Source: Pictodentalium vernedei
Taxonomy: Eukaryota > Mollusca > Scaphopoda > Dentaliida > Dentaliidae
NCBI GenBank assembly: GCA_031216915.1
Contig: CM062290.1
Span: 385,436,718 to 385,500,717, forward strand
Reading direction: 5' to 3'
DNA: 64,000 nucleotides
This document shows, in pieces, positions 1 to 11,146 of the stretch (position 1 is its first letter; each line of letters opens with the position of its first letter). The position numbers were made by a program, and so were the translations under genes. The notes under the pieces were generated by a model. It ran no database searches and was not told the DNA's origin. It worked only from the letters and a program-made list of their open reading frames with translations.

Positions 1-1499
1 GTTTCCAACACCGCGGTTGGAATAGAAGCTGACGACGGTAATGATAGCTCTAAGTCTTCCGCCTCGTCGTCCATACGCAGAGGAACTCTCGGTATACCCT
101 GTCCTGCCGTATCGAATTTATTCCTTGCATTAATGAAAGGCAGGTTAAGAGTATTAGCGGACAAGAAACCTGCTTTCCCCGTCCTGGAAGCAAGTTTAAA
201 TATAGCGTCGTTCAATAATTCAAATGTTCTTGCAACATTATTGGACTGCGACGGAAACTCGGGAGCGATGTCCCTGAACCGCTCAAAAAATTCAGAGTCC
301 AATGACGCTATAATTCTCTTGTCCGGAAGCGCAGCAGTCTGGCCCGACGGAACAACTTGAGGGAGAAAGTGCCGGATGAAGTCCACGGCAGCTTTATGTT
401 GTTCCGAAAGGGATAGCTCCAATTCATCCGTATCCCTTTCACCATCCGGTCGGACCTCCCGATGTTCCCGGTCGTCCGCCCCCGATGCTTCGGCGAAGCG
501 TACCGACCCAGCGCCGTCGGATAATTCTCGATCCGACACCGTTTCTGTCGGCTGCTGGGATGCTGCGATAAGCTGTGCTATCTGCACAAGAATGTCCGAC
601 GTCGAGACCTGCGGAGGCGCAGTCTTTCGCTGCTTCGCCGAGGGCAGCTCCGCATCAGATGGCTCCCGCATACTTTTCCTATGCGAACGTCCGGAGTCCA
701 TCGGTCTCGAATCCCTGGCTGCCGGATGGTGTGACCTGGTCGCCGAAGAATCCTTCATCGGCGAAGCTGGTAAAATATCGGCGGTCACGCAGCCAAGGTG
801 CGGTCGTGTGCGCTGACGAGAAGAGGAAGCCTTAACAGTCTCTGCGGACTGCTTATACAACGGAGCGTCCCGAGCGACGGACGTATGCTCCGCTAAAGAC
901 ACATTTTGTACCACAACATCTGGTCCCAGATGTTGTTGTACGAGAGAGGGACCTCTCTCGCTCGTGGCCCGGCTGGACCTGGACGAGCTAGGAACCGGAC
1001 TAAAAGGCTTCCTCCGTTCTCGTTTACTATCCGCCATCACTGGGTGTGCATCTATTATGTTTATAGTGCTCGCATCACCCAAAATTTCCTCTTGGACCGC
1101 ATCGGACGAACCCGGCTGCCGAACCATTCGGTGAATGGACGCTACACCGGGCGAGCTAGCGGACGACATTTGTCTAATCTCCATGAGCACTTTTGCCGCT
1201 AGCTCTGAATTCATTTGTGACGACGGACGCACACTTGAAGAAGATAACATGGAAACATCACCCTGTTCTGGTTCCTCTGAAATAGAAACTGAGAGAGTAG
1301 AGTGACCTTGTGGAGAAAGAGCCGGCATCGCTCTTTCTCCAGAAACAACATATCGTGACACACGTTTCCAATGTTTCTCATCCCAATGTTCACATATAGG
1401 ACAGGGATTAATGCGAGAACACTGACTACAATTAATACAATGATCATGAAAGTCAGAGGAAGATTTCTTCCTATTACAATTTGAACAATGTCCCTTCAT
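1..1499 (-). CDS. DIRS ORF1 (Gag-like), partial, copy A0
   Basis: The minus-strand frame starts at the ATG at 1499-1497 (MKGHCSNC...) and appears open to the window edge, so the C-terminal part is missing. The N-terminus has the Cys/His cluster seen in the complete ORF1 of copy A2 (CxxC, HxxCxxC, CPICEHW). Ser/Arg-rich sequence follows and then the start of the conserved central region. I compared several stretches with A2 and saw substitutions but no stop. The role is presumably nucleocapsid or RNA binding, as for DIRS ORF1 proteins generally; this is inferred from position. The many plus-strand frames here are antisense shadows. Confidence 0.7.
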   Translation of the reverse strand, partial: MKGHCSNCNRKKSSSDFHDHCINCSQCSRINPCPICEHWDEKHWKRVSRYVVSGERAMPALSPQGHSTLSVSISEEPEQGDVSMLSSSSVRPSSQMNSELAAKVLMEIRQMSSASSPGVASIHRMVRQPGSSDAVQEEILGDASTINIIDAHPVMADSKRERRKPFSPVPSSSRSSRATSERGPSLVQQHLGPDVVVQNVSLAEHTSVARDAPLYKQSAETVKASSSRQRTRPHLGCVTADILPASPMKDSSATRSHHPAARDSRPMDSGRSHRKSMREPSDAELPSAKQRKTAPPQVSTSDILVQIAQLIAASQQPTETVSDRELSDGAGSVRFAEASGADDREHREVRPDGERDTDELELSLSEQHKAAVDFIRHFLPQVVPSGQTAALPDKRIIASLDSEFFERFRDIAPEFPSQSNNVARTFELLNDAIFKLASRTGKAGFLSANTLNLPFINARNKFDTAGQGIPRVPLRMDDEAEDLELSLPSSASIPTAVLE

Positions 1500-2384
1500 T
1501 TTGAAAGAACAACAATAAGTCCTAGTTACTCGCAAAAACCCCTGACACAAAGATACATAATAACATGTTCCATTAATAAATGAAAAAACAATTGCAAAAC
1601 AAAATAATTTTGAAAAAATATTTTTTCAGAAAAGCCCAAGTTGCTGAAAAGTAACGTTGAGCCCCGATGGATCCGATGGCAAAGTGTGGTCAAAAATTTT
1701 AAATTTATATAAAATAATTAATGAGACACTTTCGGATAATATAAATGTATCTTATAATGAGATAAACTACCACAAAGGCAAACAGCCCCCCTCAAAAAAG
1801 GCTGTTGCCAATGAAAACAAACAGTGTAAACACACTAGAAAACATGACTCCGGGCACTGAAAAAACTGGCCCGGAATCAGTCATTAATTACACTCTATCT
1901 GATGCAAAACAGAGACTCCCAGGGGAGAATCTGTAGAACATCAGATGGAAGATGCAGAACACAAACGTTATACACCCATGGGTGAAAACGTAACTATGGG
2001 GAAAATAACAGAAAACATTCTGTAACCAAGCAACTCTCCCAGGAAATTTTAGAAATGAAACTTCTCAAAAATATGCCAAAAGCATGGGAGAATTGCCAGG
2101 GGGGACTTTAGAAGGCTAGGGGAGAGGAAACACTGAATAAGCAGTGCAACAATTAGCAAGAATGACAACAAGAGGCCCATGCCTCGAAAATAGGCAACTT
2201 AACATAATTTCATCAAAAAATTTTAAGTACAGCCCTGATTATTTTTTGCCACTTCTTTTTCCTCTCCTCCTTCTATCCTCCTTAGAATCACATTTTCTCC
2301 AAAAATTACGTGTCTGGCATCCTTTAAACTGAGATTTACAAGCACAAAGATCAGTGAGATGTTGACTGATGAAGGGCCAAACAG

Positions 2385-2586
2385 AGAATGATAATTGGCG
2401 CCAATTTCGGGACGACTGCGTCACTGCGCATGCGCAGTAGAGGCGTACTATGGAGGTCCTTTAGGACATGATTTCTTTTTGTTTTGGATGCAAATTTTGG
2501 GGATTGGGGGGCAAAATTTCTGTTTGGCCCTGGTTTTGTTGGAGTTAGCCCCAGCTAAGTCTGGGTCATTGGTACAGTATAAAAAT
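2385..2586 (-). repeat. 5' inverted terminal repeat of A0
   Basis: About 200 bp from AGAATGATAATTGGCGCC to the terminus TATAAAAAT. It matches the 5' repeats of A1 and A2 and is the reverse complement of the 3' repeat at 20564-20791. It contains the palindrome ACTGCGCATGCGCAGT. Confidence 0.9.
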
Positions 2587-2956
2587 ATTTTAAGTTACAG
2601 CCCTGATTATTTTCTGTTACTCATTTTTCCTCTCCTCCTTCTATATCCTCCTTAGAATCACCATTTCTCTAATATTTATGTGTCTGGCATCATTTAAACT
2701 GAGATTTACAAGCACAAAGATCAGTCAGATGTTAACTAATGAAGGGCCAAACAATGAATGATTAATGGCGCCAATTTCGGGACGTCCTTGACACTGCGCA
2801 TGCGCAGTAGAGGTGAAGTATGGAGGGCCATTCAGGACATGTTTTCTTTGGTTTTAGATGCAAATTTTGGGGATTGGGGGGCAAAATTTGTGTTTGGCCC
2901 TACATTTTTAAGAGTTAGCACCAGCTATGTCTGGGTCATTGGTACAGTATAAAAAT
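2587..2956 (-). mobile_element. DIRS-like lineage B, terminal fragment B0
   Basis: This is the last 370 bp of a lineage B element: polypyrimidine leader, then the 5' inverted repeat with lineage B diagnostic bases (GTCCTTGACACTGCGC, TATGTCTGGG), ending TATAAAAAT at 2956. The copy is interrupted by A0 on its left; the rest lies outside the window. Its variants (AGAGGTGAAG, TTTGGTTTTAG) match B3 rather than B1 or B2. Confidence 0.85.
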
Positions 2957-3076
2957 ATGAAAAAATAATGAAAATTGAATGGTGATTTTGTGAACAGTGC
3001 TGGCTGGTTTTGGCGGTTACATTTGGGTAAAGGGTTAATGTAGTTAACTGTCATAGAAGAGCTTTGAGTCTGTATA
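2957..3076. other. Unique-looking spacer with a possible piggyBac-like MITE end
   Basis: AT-rich spacer with no coding signal. GGGTAAAGGGTTAA near 3025-3040 matches the right terminus of the TTAA-flanked MITEs at 9051-9515, so B0 may itself have inserted into such a MITE. Confidence 0.35.
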
Positions 3077-3330
3077 TGTTTATTTGTTTATTGGTGTTTA
3101 AGGTCACATACTTCTGCGCAATAGCTAATCATGACCACAACATGGAGATAAAGTCAAGGTCAGTCAATTGTTTATACCCCATGTTGCCTATTTTAGAGGA
3201 CTCGCACCTCAAGCATTAGTGACTGGGTCCTATTTTATCAGTGAAACAGAGCTTGTTTACCACAGTAAACAAGCACTCCTTCACTTCCCAGGGTTCTTGC
3301 GGGGAGTTTCTATATAGCTAGACATTTGTG
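3077..3330 (-). repeat. SINE-like repeat, family 2 (shares the 3' tail with family 1)
   Basis: Begins on the plus strand with TTATTGGTGTTTAAGGTCACA, the same tail as the tRNA-derived SINEs at 3702 and 12607. The body differs and resembles the copy at 6251-6480 (ACATGGAGATA, ATACCCATGTTGCC, GTAAACAAG/GTAAAAAAG blocks). No clear target duplication was found. Confidence 0.55.
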
Positions 3331-3690
3331 GATCACGAAGGTAAGCAAAATTTATGCAGCTGGAAAGTTGTGAACAATGAAAGGCAGACATGTTAACTCT
3401 CCCGGAATGCCCGGGAAAATCCCATAAATTGAGTGGAGTTTCTGGCCTCCCGGAAGGGAATCAGTTTGGGACAAAAATCTAGGAAAATTGTGCAGTTGAA
3501 AATTTCTCTATTTCCAGACATTCCGTGTCAAATAATAGGCCTTCAAAGCTCTGATCATAACGAATTAAACAAAAAAAATATGCATACAAGTGAATTATAT
3601 TTAATAAAAGAACCCTTTCACTTATATCCACGTTTTTTTCTGTTTTATTAATTTCAATTTTGCTGTGTGGTCAATTTACGAGTGCCAAAG
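3331..3690. other. No gene seen; AT-rich spacer
   Basis: No long coding frame and no recognised repeat, apart from a short stretch near 3385-3455 with CCCGG-centred complementarity (CTCCCGGAATGCCCGGGA). Confidence 0.5.
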
Positions 3691-3701
3691 TGAAAATAGG
3701 T

Positions 3702-4068
3702 TAGTTAGTTAGTTATTGATGTTTAAGGTCACATATTTATGCACAATGGCTAATCATGACCGTGACAGTTTTACGGGTGGAGGAAGCCGGAGTACCCGGA
3801 GAGAACCACCGAGCAACGACGAGCAGCTGCCAGCTCCCCAACATCGTAACTCCACACTGCAGCAGAGGCATGGTTAGATTGGTTGAAGACATGCGTACCA
3901 TCGACGTGCAGTACGCCTTAGTACACGGCGTCATCGTGCCCCCACATGGGCAATGGGGGTGAACTGTCTTGCCCAAGGACACAACGCGGTTGCCGCAGGT
4001 GGGATTCGAACCGAGGACCTCTCGGCTTGCAGCCTGCACCTCTACCTACTGAGCCACCGCGTCCCCCA
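3702..4068 (-). mobile_element. tRNA-derived SINE, full length, with target-site duplication
   Basis: Read on the minus strand, it opens with a tRNA-like head: an A-box-like TGGCTCAGTAGGTAGAG and a perfect B box GGTTCGAATCC (plus strand GGATTCGAACC near 3990-4010). A conserved core follows (GTGTCCTTGGGCAAGAC) and then a 3' end terminating in a short (CTAA)n tail (TTAGTTAGTTAGTT at 3701-3714 on plus). Direct repeats TGAAAATAGGT at 3691-3701 and 4069-4079 flank it and are the target-site duplication. It would be transcribed by RNA polymerase III and mobilised by a LINE in trans; this is family knowledge. It is not a tRNA gene. Confidence 0.88.
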
Positions 4069-4079
4069 TGAAAATAGGT

Positions 4080-5240
4080 GACTTAAGTACATCACCTATT
4101 GACATCCCCTTCACCTAATTAATAATCCCTGTTGAATAAAATGTACGCAAAAGAATTAAAGAATTCATATTTCTTGATTTGGTTCAAACATCCACTCATT
4201 TTTAATTAAATTATCCACTCGATTTGTGATCCACTTCGGCAAAGTGGAAGAATATAGTATAAAATGGGTCAATTTGCTCGGAAAAATTCACCTTGCTTCC
4301 GTGATATGCTGAAAAATTAAGGCTTAAAATCGATACACAACAAACGTATTTTGTAATAGTCAATGACACCGATCATTGTGCTTCAAGAGTTGAAGCGTCT
4401 ATTCCCAGAAAGCTCCGATTGTTATTTGCACAGTTCAAAACAGAATTATGAATTACTGATGAGGAGAAACATCTTGATTCCAAAAGGCTAAAAGTACCAA
4501 AACGTTCCCTCACAGAAATTGGTGCATATAAAGAAACCCCAAAAACAACACTAAATAAGGGGACGTTGGATTAAACTGTGTGAATGATGAAAAATGAAAT
4601 TACACTTCAATGCCCATTCCAGAAGGGTATTATCTGACAGTGCACTTTGGTCCAATTATAATCACAGGTTGTGGTGGTGGTGCTGTGTGTGTGCAGGAGT
4701 GGATGGGGGGGGGGGGGGGGGGGGGGCTTGGCAGGAAGGGACAGGGGTGAAAAAAAAGAGGGAGATGAAGTATTTGAACCAATGATTTTTCAACATGGCA
4801 TTAAGGGCTTCAGCAAACTTTTAGCCTATGAACTACTGGGTGCAAACTGGTGCCAGTGGTGGCCCTAGGGCTGAAATCTGTTAGTTCTTATGTATATTGT
4901 TCTCGCACATACATTTCCCTGAAATTCATAGAATTTCCCTGAAAATCCCCCTCAAGTTCCCTGAAAACATTTTTCTGAGGTTAACATGTCTGATGAAAGG
5001 ATCTTTTCTAAATGTATCACAGGAAGTATCGAGAGAAAAAATTGAATTGACTGATGAAACTATGATGTTGTAGCGAGGGGGACCAGAAAATAGGTGGTAA
5101 ATCAAAGTGGTTGAACATACGCTCCGAGCCGCAAACCTCAGACCATTTTACAGGCAACTCATGACAATAACTTATATGTTCCAATAAGACACTACCCATA
5201 GCCCAAAACCTACATCGTGGAACACGAGAGGCTTACTTAC
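4080..5240. other. Intergenic; poly-G tract, no gene seen
   Basis: No convincing coding region. A 22-base G run lies at 4705-4726 after a GTGGTGGTGGTG/GTGTGTGTG stretch. The block at 4890-4990 has short repeated units (CCCTGAAA/TTCCCTGAAAAT). Confidence 0.5.
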
Positions 5241-5252
5241 TAAACTTGTGAT

Positions 5253-5288
5253 CGTTAAAAGTTGCCTTGTTCAAGGCAACTTTTAACG
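5253..5288. repeat. Perfect hairpin, 17-bp arms, 2-base loop
   Basis: The arms CGTTAAAAGTTGCCTTG (5253-5269) and its exact reverse complement (5272-5288) are separated by TT. Similar near-perfect palindromes recur in this part of the window (8035, 8488, 10397, 11147). Confidence 0.9.
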
Positions 5289-6250
5289 ACCACAGGTTTC
5301 GTAAATAAACTTCTTGTGTACACAAGATGGCACTGGATAAATAATCAATAAACTCATTCCATCTCAGTTCAAATTGTAAATCGGTTTGAAATTTAAACAA
5401 TGCCTCATCCGGAACTCCATCTGCTGCATGTGTGAAAAATCCAGAAAAATGATGTGGCTTGCTGGTCATCCCGTTGACGAAGCAATTACGAAACAGGCAA
5501 CGTCATTTCAAATATTCCGCGTGGTGACGTTAGACGGTAACATTTACTACTGGAGACGTAAACATAAAAGAAACTATGCCAGCTCTCATCCAATCAGAGG
5601 GTGAGGATTTTACTCTTATTGGAACATAACATGCCACTACATAGTGTAAAGTCACTCAAGTGGATTTCAGCACTTTTCATGGTGGCATATATCAGTGATT
5701 TCTAGTATTAAATCAGTTAAAAAGTAAATCCCTGTAATCTCAATAAATAATGTGGGGATGTATTGCAATTTGTAAAACAAACATAAATTGTTCTGCTTTT
5801 CAAACATTTCAGTCTTCAAAATTCACAATATGAGATTTAATCAATATTATCTTGTATATAAAACTATTTTACCAGAGTGTGGTGAATTAAATGGCAGAGT
5901 GCTAGAAAATGTTAGTAGAAAGAATTTATTCTTATGGAAAGAACTTTTCAATGGAGTTCAGACATGAGCTTCTGGCATTCAATTAGTGAAACAAATTCTT
6001 ACAAAGTTCATATCCAATTAATGAAATTCTATGCAGCCATCCAGAGAGTTCATCCAACCTACAGGCATCATAAAACCCTCTCCACACAGGATAAACAATC
6101 CTTGAAGTGATTTCTATAAAATATTACAGGGTCTACATACTCAAGACTTGATAAAATAACCCTTTGAAGAAACAAATCCTGAAGTTTCATTTTGTTTGAA
6201 AAAAGCTATACAAAAATATCAGAGTTTTTAAGAAATACCATAAAATATAA
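5289..6250. other. Intergenic, no gene seen
   Basis: Low-complexity AT-rich sequence after about 5700. The frames at 5386-5604 and 5233-5469 overlap on opposite strands and show no family I recognise. Confidence 0.4.
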
Positions 6251-6480
6251 CTTATTTATTTATTGGTGTTTAAGGTCACACACTTCTGCATAATGGCTAA
6301 TCGAGACTGCAACATGGAGATAGTCAAGTGCAGCCGAAGGTTTATACCCATGTTGCCCATTGTAGAGGACTTCCCCCAGGCATTGGTGACTGTGGTCCAA
6401 TTTTACCAATAAGGCTGAATTTTTTTCACCTCAGTAAAAAAGTACTGCTTCACATCCGTGGTTCCCTCGGGAAAATTTAA
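6251..6480 (-). repeat. SINE-like repeat, family 2, second copy
   Basis: Starts with TTATTTATTTATTGGTGTTTAAGG on plus and continues with the same body as 3077-3330 (ACATGGAGATAGTCAAG, ATACCCATGTTGCCCAT). Divergence between the two copies is substantial, so this is an old family. Confidence 0.55.
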
Positions 6481-6667
6481 TATATAAGAATGAAAATAAA
6501 ATTTTCAGATTTTGAATGAATAAGCTTCCAAAACATTTTTTTACAGCTACATGTACATGTACTAGTCAAATTACAGAGGCAATAGTTTCAAAACAAATCT
6601 TCATCCTTTCAAACTGGAGATGCTGACTATTTGAACTCAATCCCAGTAATATTTCGACGGTACAAAA

Positions 6668-7017
6668 TATTATATTCAGGCCATTATTTGTGAAATTGCA
6701 TGGGGGCGAGCGTTTTTTTATTTTATTTTTTATTTCTGTAATTATTTCTTTGCCATCCAAAGTTCATGTTCTTGGTTTATGTTTTAGGCATCATAATCTA
6801 CGGAATAGCATGGGTGGCAGTATATTTTGTCCCTTGAGAGCAAGAAGGCTTTGCAATGCAAGGCTTTGCACTCAAGGGACAAATTTATCAATTTTTTTTT
6901 AACTTGTGTAAAATATCAGACACATAAACCATTTAATTTTTATTTTATTTAAGTTTACATTGGTTATAAAATGAGAGCCAAAAGGATGATGCGGGAGGGC
7001 CTGAGAAACAGATTTTT
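6668..7017. mobile_element. Fold-back MITE, copy 1
   Basis: Ends in GGGCCTGAGAAACAGA on the right and a truncated inverted match (TTCAGGCCAT) on the left. A central palindrome lies around CCTTGAGAGCAAGAAGGC. It shares its layout with 7407-7783. There is no transposase frame, so it would be non-autonomous. Confidence 0.6.
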
Positions 7018-7039
7018 AATTTTTTTAGGCCTAAAAAAA

Positions 7040-7345
7040 TCTTGATATCGTCTGTATTGGGTAAGGGGTTAAAAGGCAAAGTGGTGGCTCATTGGTAACA
7101 ACAATAGAATTATGATCAAAATGTCACTAGCTTGATTCTGAACCATGTCAACTGCATTGTGTCCTTGAGTATGAGGGAGTATGGGGGCACTGTGTACTAT
7201 GGCGTAGGGTAGAACAATGGTGCACTTGTCTTCAACTGATGCTTACCCTGCATGTGGTTGGTTAGTTGGTTGGAGAGTCTGGAAGTTATTCTTCACTGCT
7301 TGGTGGTTCTCTCCAGCTTCCTCCACACATAAAACTGTCCCAACA
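7040..7345. repeat. MITE terminus followed by a decayed plus-strand SINE of the tRNA-derived family
   Basis: GATATCGTCTGTATTGGGTA...GGGGTTAA at 7042-7072 matches one terminus of the TTAA MITEs. From about 7080 the sequence is a diverged SINE in plus orientation: GTGGCTCATTGGTAAC (A-box region), CATTGTGTCCTTGAGTA (core) and GGTTCTCTCCAGCTTCCTCC. Confidence 0.5.
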
Positions 7346-7406
7346 CGATATGATTCTTCCTGTTGAAAGTGTTATCAAACTACAATAAGGCCCCACAAAG
7401 TAGATC

Positions 7407-7783
7407 TTCTGTTTCTCAGGCCATTTTTTTGTAAACCTGCATGTGGGCGGGCAGTTTTTTATTTTATTTTTTATTTTTGTAATTATTATATCTTTGCCAT
7501 CAAAAATTAATGTTTTTGGTTTGTTTTATGTTTTAGGCCTCATAATCTACAGAATAGCACGGGTGGTAGTGTATTTTGTCCCTTGAGTGCAAGAAGGCTT
7601 TGCCATGCTAAAGCATTGCAAAGCCTTCTTGCACTCAAGGGATAAATTTATTAATTTTATTAACTTGGGTCTAATATCAGACATAAACCATTTAATTTTT
7701 TTTAAAGTTTGCATTGGTTATAAAAAGAGGGCTTGTGGCAGCCAAAAGGATCATGCGAGAGGGCCTGAGAAACAGATTTTTAA
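7407..7783. mobile_element. Fold-back MITE, copy 2
   Basis: Terminal inverted repeats TCTGTTTCTCAGGCC (left) and GGCCTGAGAAACAGA (right) enclose a TTTTATTTTATTTTTTATT tract. The centre is a long palindrome at about 7580-7640 whose arms read CCTTGAGTGCAAGAAGGCTT and its reverse complement. It has no coding capacity. Confidence 0.7.
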
Positions 7784-8034
7784 TTTTTTCAGGCCTAAAC
7801 AATGTTTTCTGGAGTTTTATAAAAACCTATGAAAAAGTGTCACATTAAAGTGTATAGCTTTCTTTATTGATCATGAAGCACAGTCAATAGCCCCAAGACA
7901 ATGCTTAGCTGGTAGAGTGCTGTAAGCCCATATTAGGGCTTTATTCTGAAGTGCAGGTACCACAGGTTGAAGGCTCATATTCAGTGCATGTGCTTTGTAC
8001 TATCTTTGAAGTAATATTATTTAGTCTGTAAGTG

Positions 8035-8100
8035 TTTGCCTTGTTACAATTTATGGGAGAGTGCCCATAGGCACTCTCCCATAAATTGTAACAAGGCAAA
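8035..8100. repeat. Perfect 31-bp inverted repeat with 4-base loop
   Basis: Arms at 8035-8065 and 8070-8100 are exact reverse complements with loop CATA. Such a long perfect hairpin in otherwise decayed sequence implies recent formation or selection. Confidence 0.95.
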
Positions 8101-9050
8101 GACATGTGTACAAGATTTGATGGTCAAAAATAATTTAGCACTCAACCAGTTAAGCAGAGTCACAGCAATTTTGATTCCACCTCCTGAATGATGCAGAAGC
8201 CAGTTTGAGAAGAATTTGGACAAAGGGTAAAGGGGCATAACTCTGTATTTTTGTGCCTATTAATGAATAATGATCTTTACATATACATTGGAGAACACTT
8301 ACTAGTTGGATATTTCACAATTAAATAACTGTTAATTGCATTCAACTACAAAACATCAAACCATTTACTATACCTTCAGAACATATTTCATCTGTTAATT
8401 CCATATACTGTACAAGTCAAAATAAGTTGTTGCATAACTGCAATAAACTATATATACTGTTGCTCCTGCACTAATAAGATCAGAGCCTGACATCATTTTC
8501 TGGAAATCTCTCGTTGAGAGCTTTCCAGAAAATGATGTCAGCTTCTGGTCTTATCAGTGTAGGAAGAGAAAGATACATGGTTTATAGTAGTTATCCTATA
8601 ACTTATTTTGACTTGTACGGTAGGTTTTTGAAAAAGCTTCTGTTAATTGAATAAAAAGTCTTGGCATCTTCCGAAGAATTACACTGAGAACCAATGATTT
8701 TCAGATTTTTATTGACCAATTTGACCTCAGTAGAACCTATATAAGCATTTATTCTTTTATACCTTGTTTGACAGAGCTCCATAGCACTGTCGAACAAGAT
8801 ATAATAAAATAAAAGTTTGGTTATCACTAGAATAATAATTACCAAATTCCAGTTTTATCGCATAATCCTGTTACATGAATATTTTTTTACAGGCAATTAA
8901 CAGGCATTCACTCTACTGATTTAGTTTTATTAAAAACCCATTTAAAAGTGCAGGTAGTGTTGCAGACAAGGTTTAGGACTGTTTTCAAAAGCCTAGCCTG
9001 TAAACCAAGAGTCTTAATCACGCACATGAGAAAGTTGATTGAAGAAGGAT
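8101..9050. other. Intergenic with a second long hairpin; no gene seen
   Basis: A 20-bp perfect hairpin with arms 8488-8507 and 8523-8542 (CTGACATCATTTTCTGGAAA) lies inside a wider imperfect palindrome (ACTAATAAGATCAGAG against CTTCTGGTCTTATCAGTG). I recognise no protein family. Confidence 0.55.
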
Positions 9051-9272
9051 TTAACCCTTTACCCAACACAGACGATATCAAAATTTATTATTTTAAATAT
9101 CATTTTTAGATATTTTTCATAAAATTCCAACCAAACCATATCCTGTGACCCCTCATTGGAACGAGCTCATTCCAAAGAGGAGCCACATGATATGGTTTCG
9201 TTGAAATTTTTTCAGCTGCTGAATTTGCATATTATGCTGGTGGATGTGGCTGATTCATTGGGTAAAGGTTAA
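9051..9272. mobile_element. piggyBac-like MITE 1 (TTAA-flanked)
   Basis: Bounded by TTAA. The left terminus is TTAACCCTTTACCCAACACA and the right terminus ends GGGTAAAGGTTAA. The interior is an imperfect palindrome centred on GGAACGAGCTCATTCC. TTAA plus CCCTTT termini are characteristic of piggyBac-type elements. There is no transposase. Confidence 0.65.
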
Positions 9273-9515
9273 CCCTTTACCTAACGAATCGCCCGCGTCC
9301 GCCCGCGTAATATGCAAATTGAGCAGTTGAAAAAATTAAGTTTTTCAAACAATTTCAACAAAACCATATCATGTGACCCATCATTGGAACGAGCTCAACG
9401 AGCTCGTTCCAATGAGGGATCACATTATATGGTTTTGTTGAAATTATTTGAAAAATTTAAAAAAATGATTTTTAAAAAAATAAATTTTGATATAGTCTGC
9501 GTAGGGTAAAGGGTT
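9269..9515. mobile_element. piggyBac-like MITE 2, inverted relative to MITE 1
   Basis: Shares the TTAA at 9269-9272 with MITE 1. Its left terminus (CCTAACGAATCG) matches the right terminus of MITE 1, and its right terminus (GATATAGTCTGCGTAGGGTA) matches the left terminus of MITE 1, so the two lie head to head. The interior palindrome is much cleaner (ATTGGAACGAGCTC / GAGCTCGTTCCAAT). Confidence 0.65.
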
Positions 9516-10896
9516 AAGGTCTATGTTTAGTTAACACTACAGAGGAATGAAGATAAAGTTTTATAATGCTGTTGTCCACGGCAGATGAGCTTTAAATTCT
9601 TATATTACCCCCTTCCCCTCCAAAAAAGATGCTCTACCAAATACCAAAAGATTTTGATAGGTGAATCTGAAGTAGAAGATTTTTAATGAATTTTCCTCAT
9701 ATTGCATCAAGTGGAATTTTGGGCTCCTAGGGGAGCCCAAATATAAACCCATGGATTTGCTTTGAACAAACATGAATCTGATTCCCCAAAGATTGTTGTA
9801 TAACAAATTTCAAAAGATACTGATCAGTGGTTTTGGAGAGGAAGATTTTCAAAGATTATTCCTTAAAAAGCACCAAGTAAAAATTCAGGCCCCCATTGGG
9901 AAAGGGTGGGGGCGGGGGGGGGGGGGGGGGGGTATTTTTAACCAAGCACAATGATTTGAACAAAGGTACATCCTAGCCCCCTGAAGAAAAGGATTTTGAT
10001 AACTATATCTGAAGAAAAAGATTTTTAAAGAATTTTCCTCATACTGCACTAGGTTAAATTTAAGCTCCCATTGGGGGTGAAAATATTAACCCAAGTGCTT
10101 CAGTTGAACAAACTTGAAGCTGACCCTCCAATAAATGCTGTATATCAAATATGAAAAGATTGTTATTGGTAATTGTGAAGAATAAGATATTTAGCACTAA
10201 GTTAACATTTGGGATGCCATGGGGAGACCAAATATGAATGCAGGGCAGGCCTGAAAATAAGCAGTCTGACATTTGCAGAATGAGGTTCCCAAAGGGTGAA
10301 TTTGATGATGCTATCCCATACAGTGGGCCAATTTCTCCTCTGGGTACTTCTTTCTGTTTAGTTTTGAGACCCTGATTCAGATTGAGGTTCACAGAGGGTA
10401 AAATTAGCGATGCTACCCTGCTGTGCAGGGTAGCATCACTAAATTCACCTTTTGGGGACCTCACTTTGCAGATAACAGTCTGCTTATTTCCTGGCTTGAT
10501 GCTGGGACTTGATTTGAACAAACCTCAATCTTATCTTCTAAGGATGCTGTATACCACCTATCAAAAGATTCTGATTAGTGGTTCTGGAGAAGATTTTAAA
10601 GACTACTCTTCAAACTGCACTATGTTAAAATTCAGGCCTCATGGGAAGGCCAAATATGAACCCAGGGACTTGATTTGAACAAACTTGAAGCTAACCCTAT
10701 TAAAAATTCTGTATACCTAATATCAAAAGATTCTGATTGGTAGTTCCAGAGAAAATGGTTTTTAAATGTTTAAAACACATTTCTGGCTGCTAACAGAGTT
10801 AAGCCCCTTCTGGTGGGGAAGACAACCTTATTTGAACAAAACTGAATTGACATATAAGAAATATGCACGTCATCAGAAGGCGGATGGAGCGTGAAT
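9516..10896. repeat. Pearl-like repeat array, diverged monomers (outer element, left part)
   Basis: From about 9610 successive diverged units recur with the signature CCAAATATCAAAAGATTCTGA...GAAGAAGATTTTTAAAGAA and GAGCCCAAATATGAACC. These are the same monomers as at 14864-16395 and 39313-40310. A 19-base G run lies at 9914-9932. The element resumes at 12306-12345 with the terminal hairpin, after a nested hAT-like insertion. No coding function is seen. Confidence 0.6.
10243..10496. mobile_element. Fold-back MITE nested in the array
   Basis: Imperfect inverted repeats of about 70 bp (AATAAGCAGTCTG...CAGTCTGCTTATT) close onto a 25-bp stem, arms 10397-10421 and 10425-10449, loop TGT, 22 of 25 positions paired. 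No coding frame. Confidence 0.6.
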
Positions 10897-11146
10897 AGGG
10901 ATCTGCGAATCACAAAAAAAAAATTGAATCGAATCTCAAATCGAATCGTGTCTCTGATATCGATATCAAATCAAATCCCGAATTGAATCTTAAAAGACAA
11001 GTCATTTCATATTGCACCAAACGGAAGTTACGAAACACTGTGATGACCCTTACATGACTTAGTGAACACCTTAAACAACAATAACTAAATATTCTCTGCA
11101 GCAACACTGCTGAAACAGCTAGGCCTATTATCCATAGTTTTAGTTT

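Larger units (their letters stand above)
1..2586 (-). mobile_element. DIRS-like retrotransposon, lineage A, copy A0 (5' part; 3' part lies before the window)
   Basis: The interval is nearly identical over its whole length to the 5' portion of the complete copy at 20564-27691. It carries the ORF1 frame, the 5' leader and the 5' inverted terminal repeat, and ends in the family terminus TATAAAAAT at 2586. Immediately beyond, sequence of a different lineage (B) resumes in mid-element, so A0 is inserted into a B copy. The ORF2/ORF3 portion, 3' repeat and internal complementary region would lie upstream of base 1. Confidence 0.9.

Noticed and set aside
3985..4062. tRNA gene suggested by A and B boxes
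   Set aside because: The boxes are the tRNA-derived head of a SINE: the same sequence continues into a ~365-bp body with target duplication and recurs at 12900-12980.
5233..5604. Possible exon (overlapping frames on both strands)
   Set aside because: Opposite-strand overlap, a hairpin at one end, no recognisable family and no convincing splice or start context.
10060..10521. Open frames of about 100-150 codons in 9516-16464 as host genes
   Set aside because: They lie in pearl-like monomers and fold-back elements; the peptides repeat the monomer translation and have no recognised domain.
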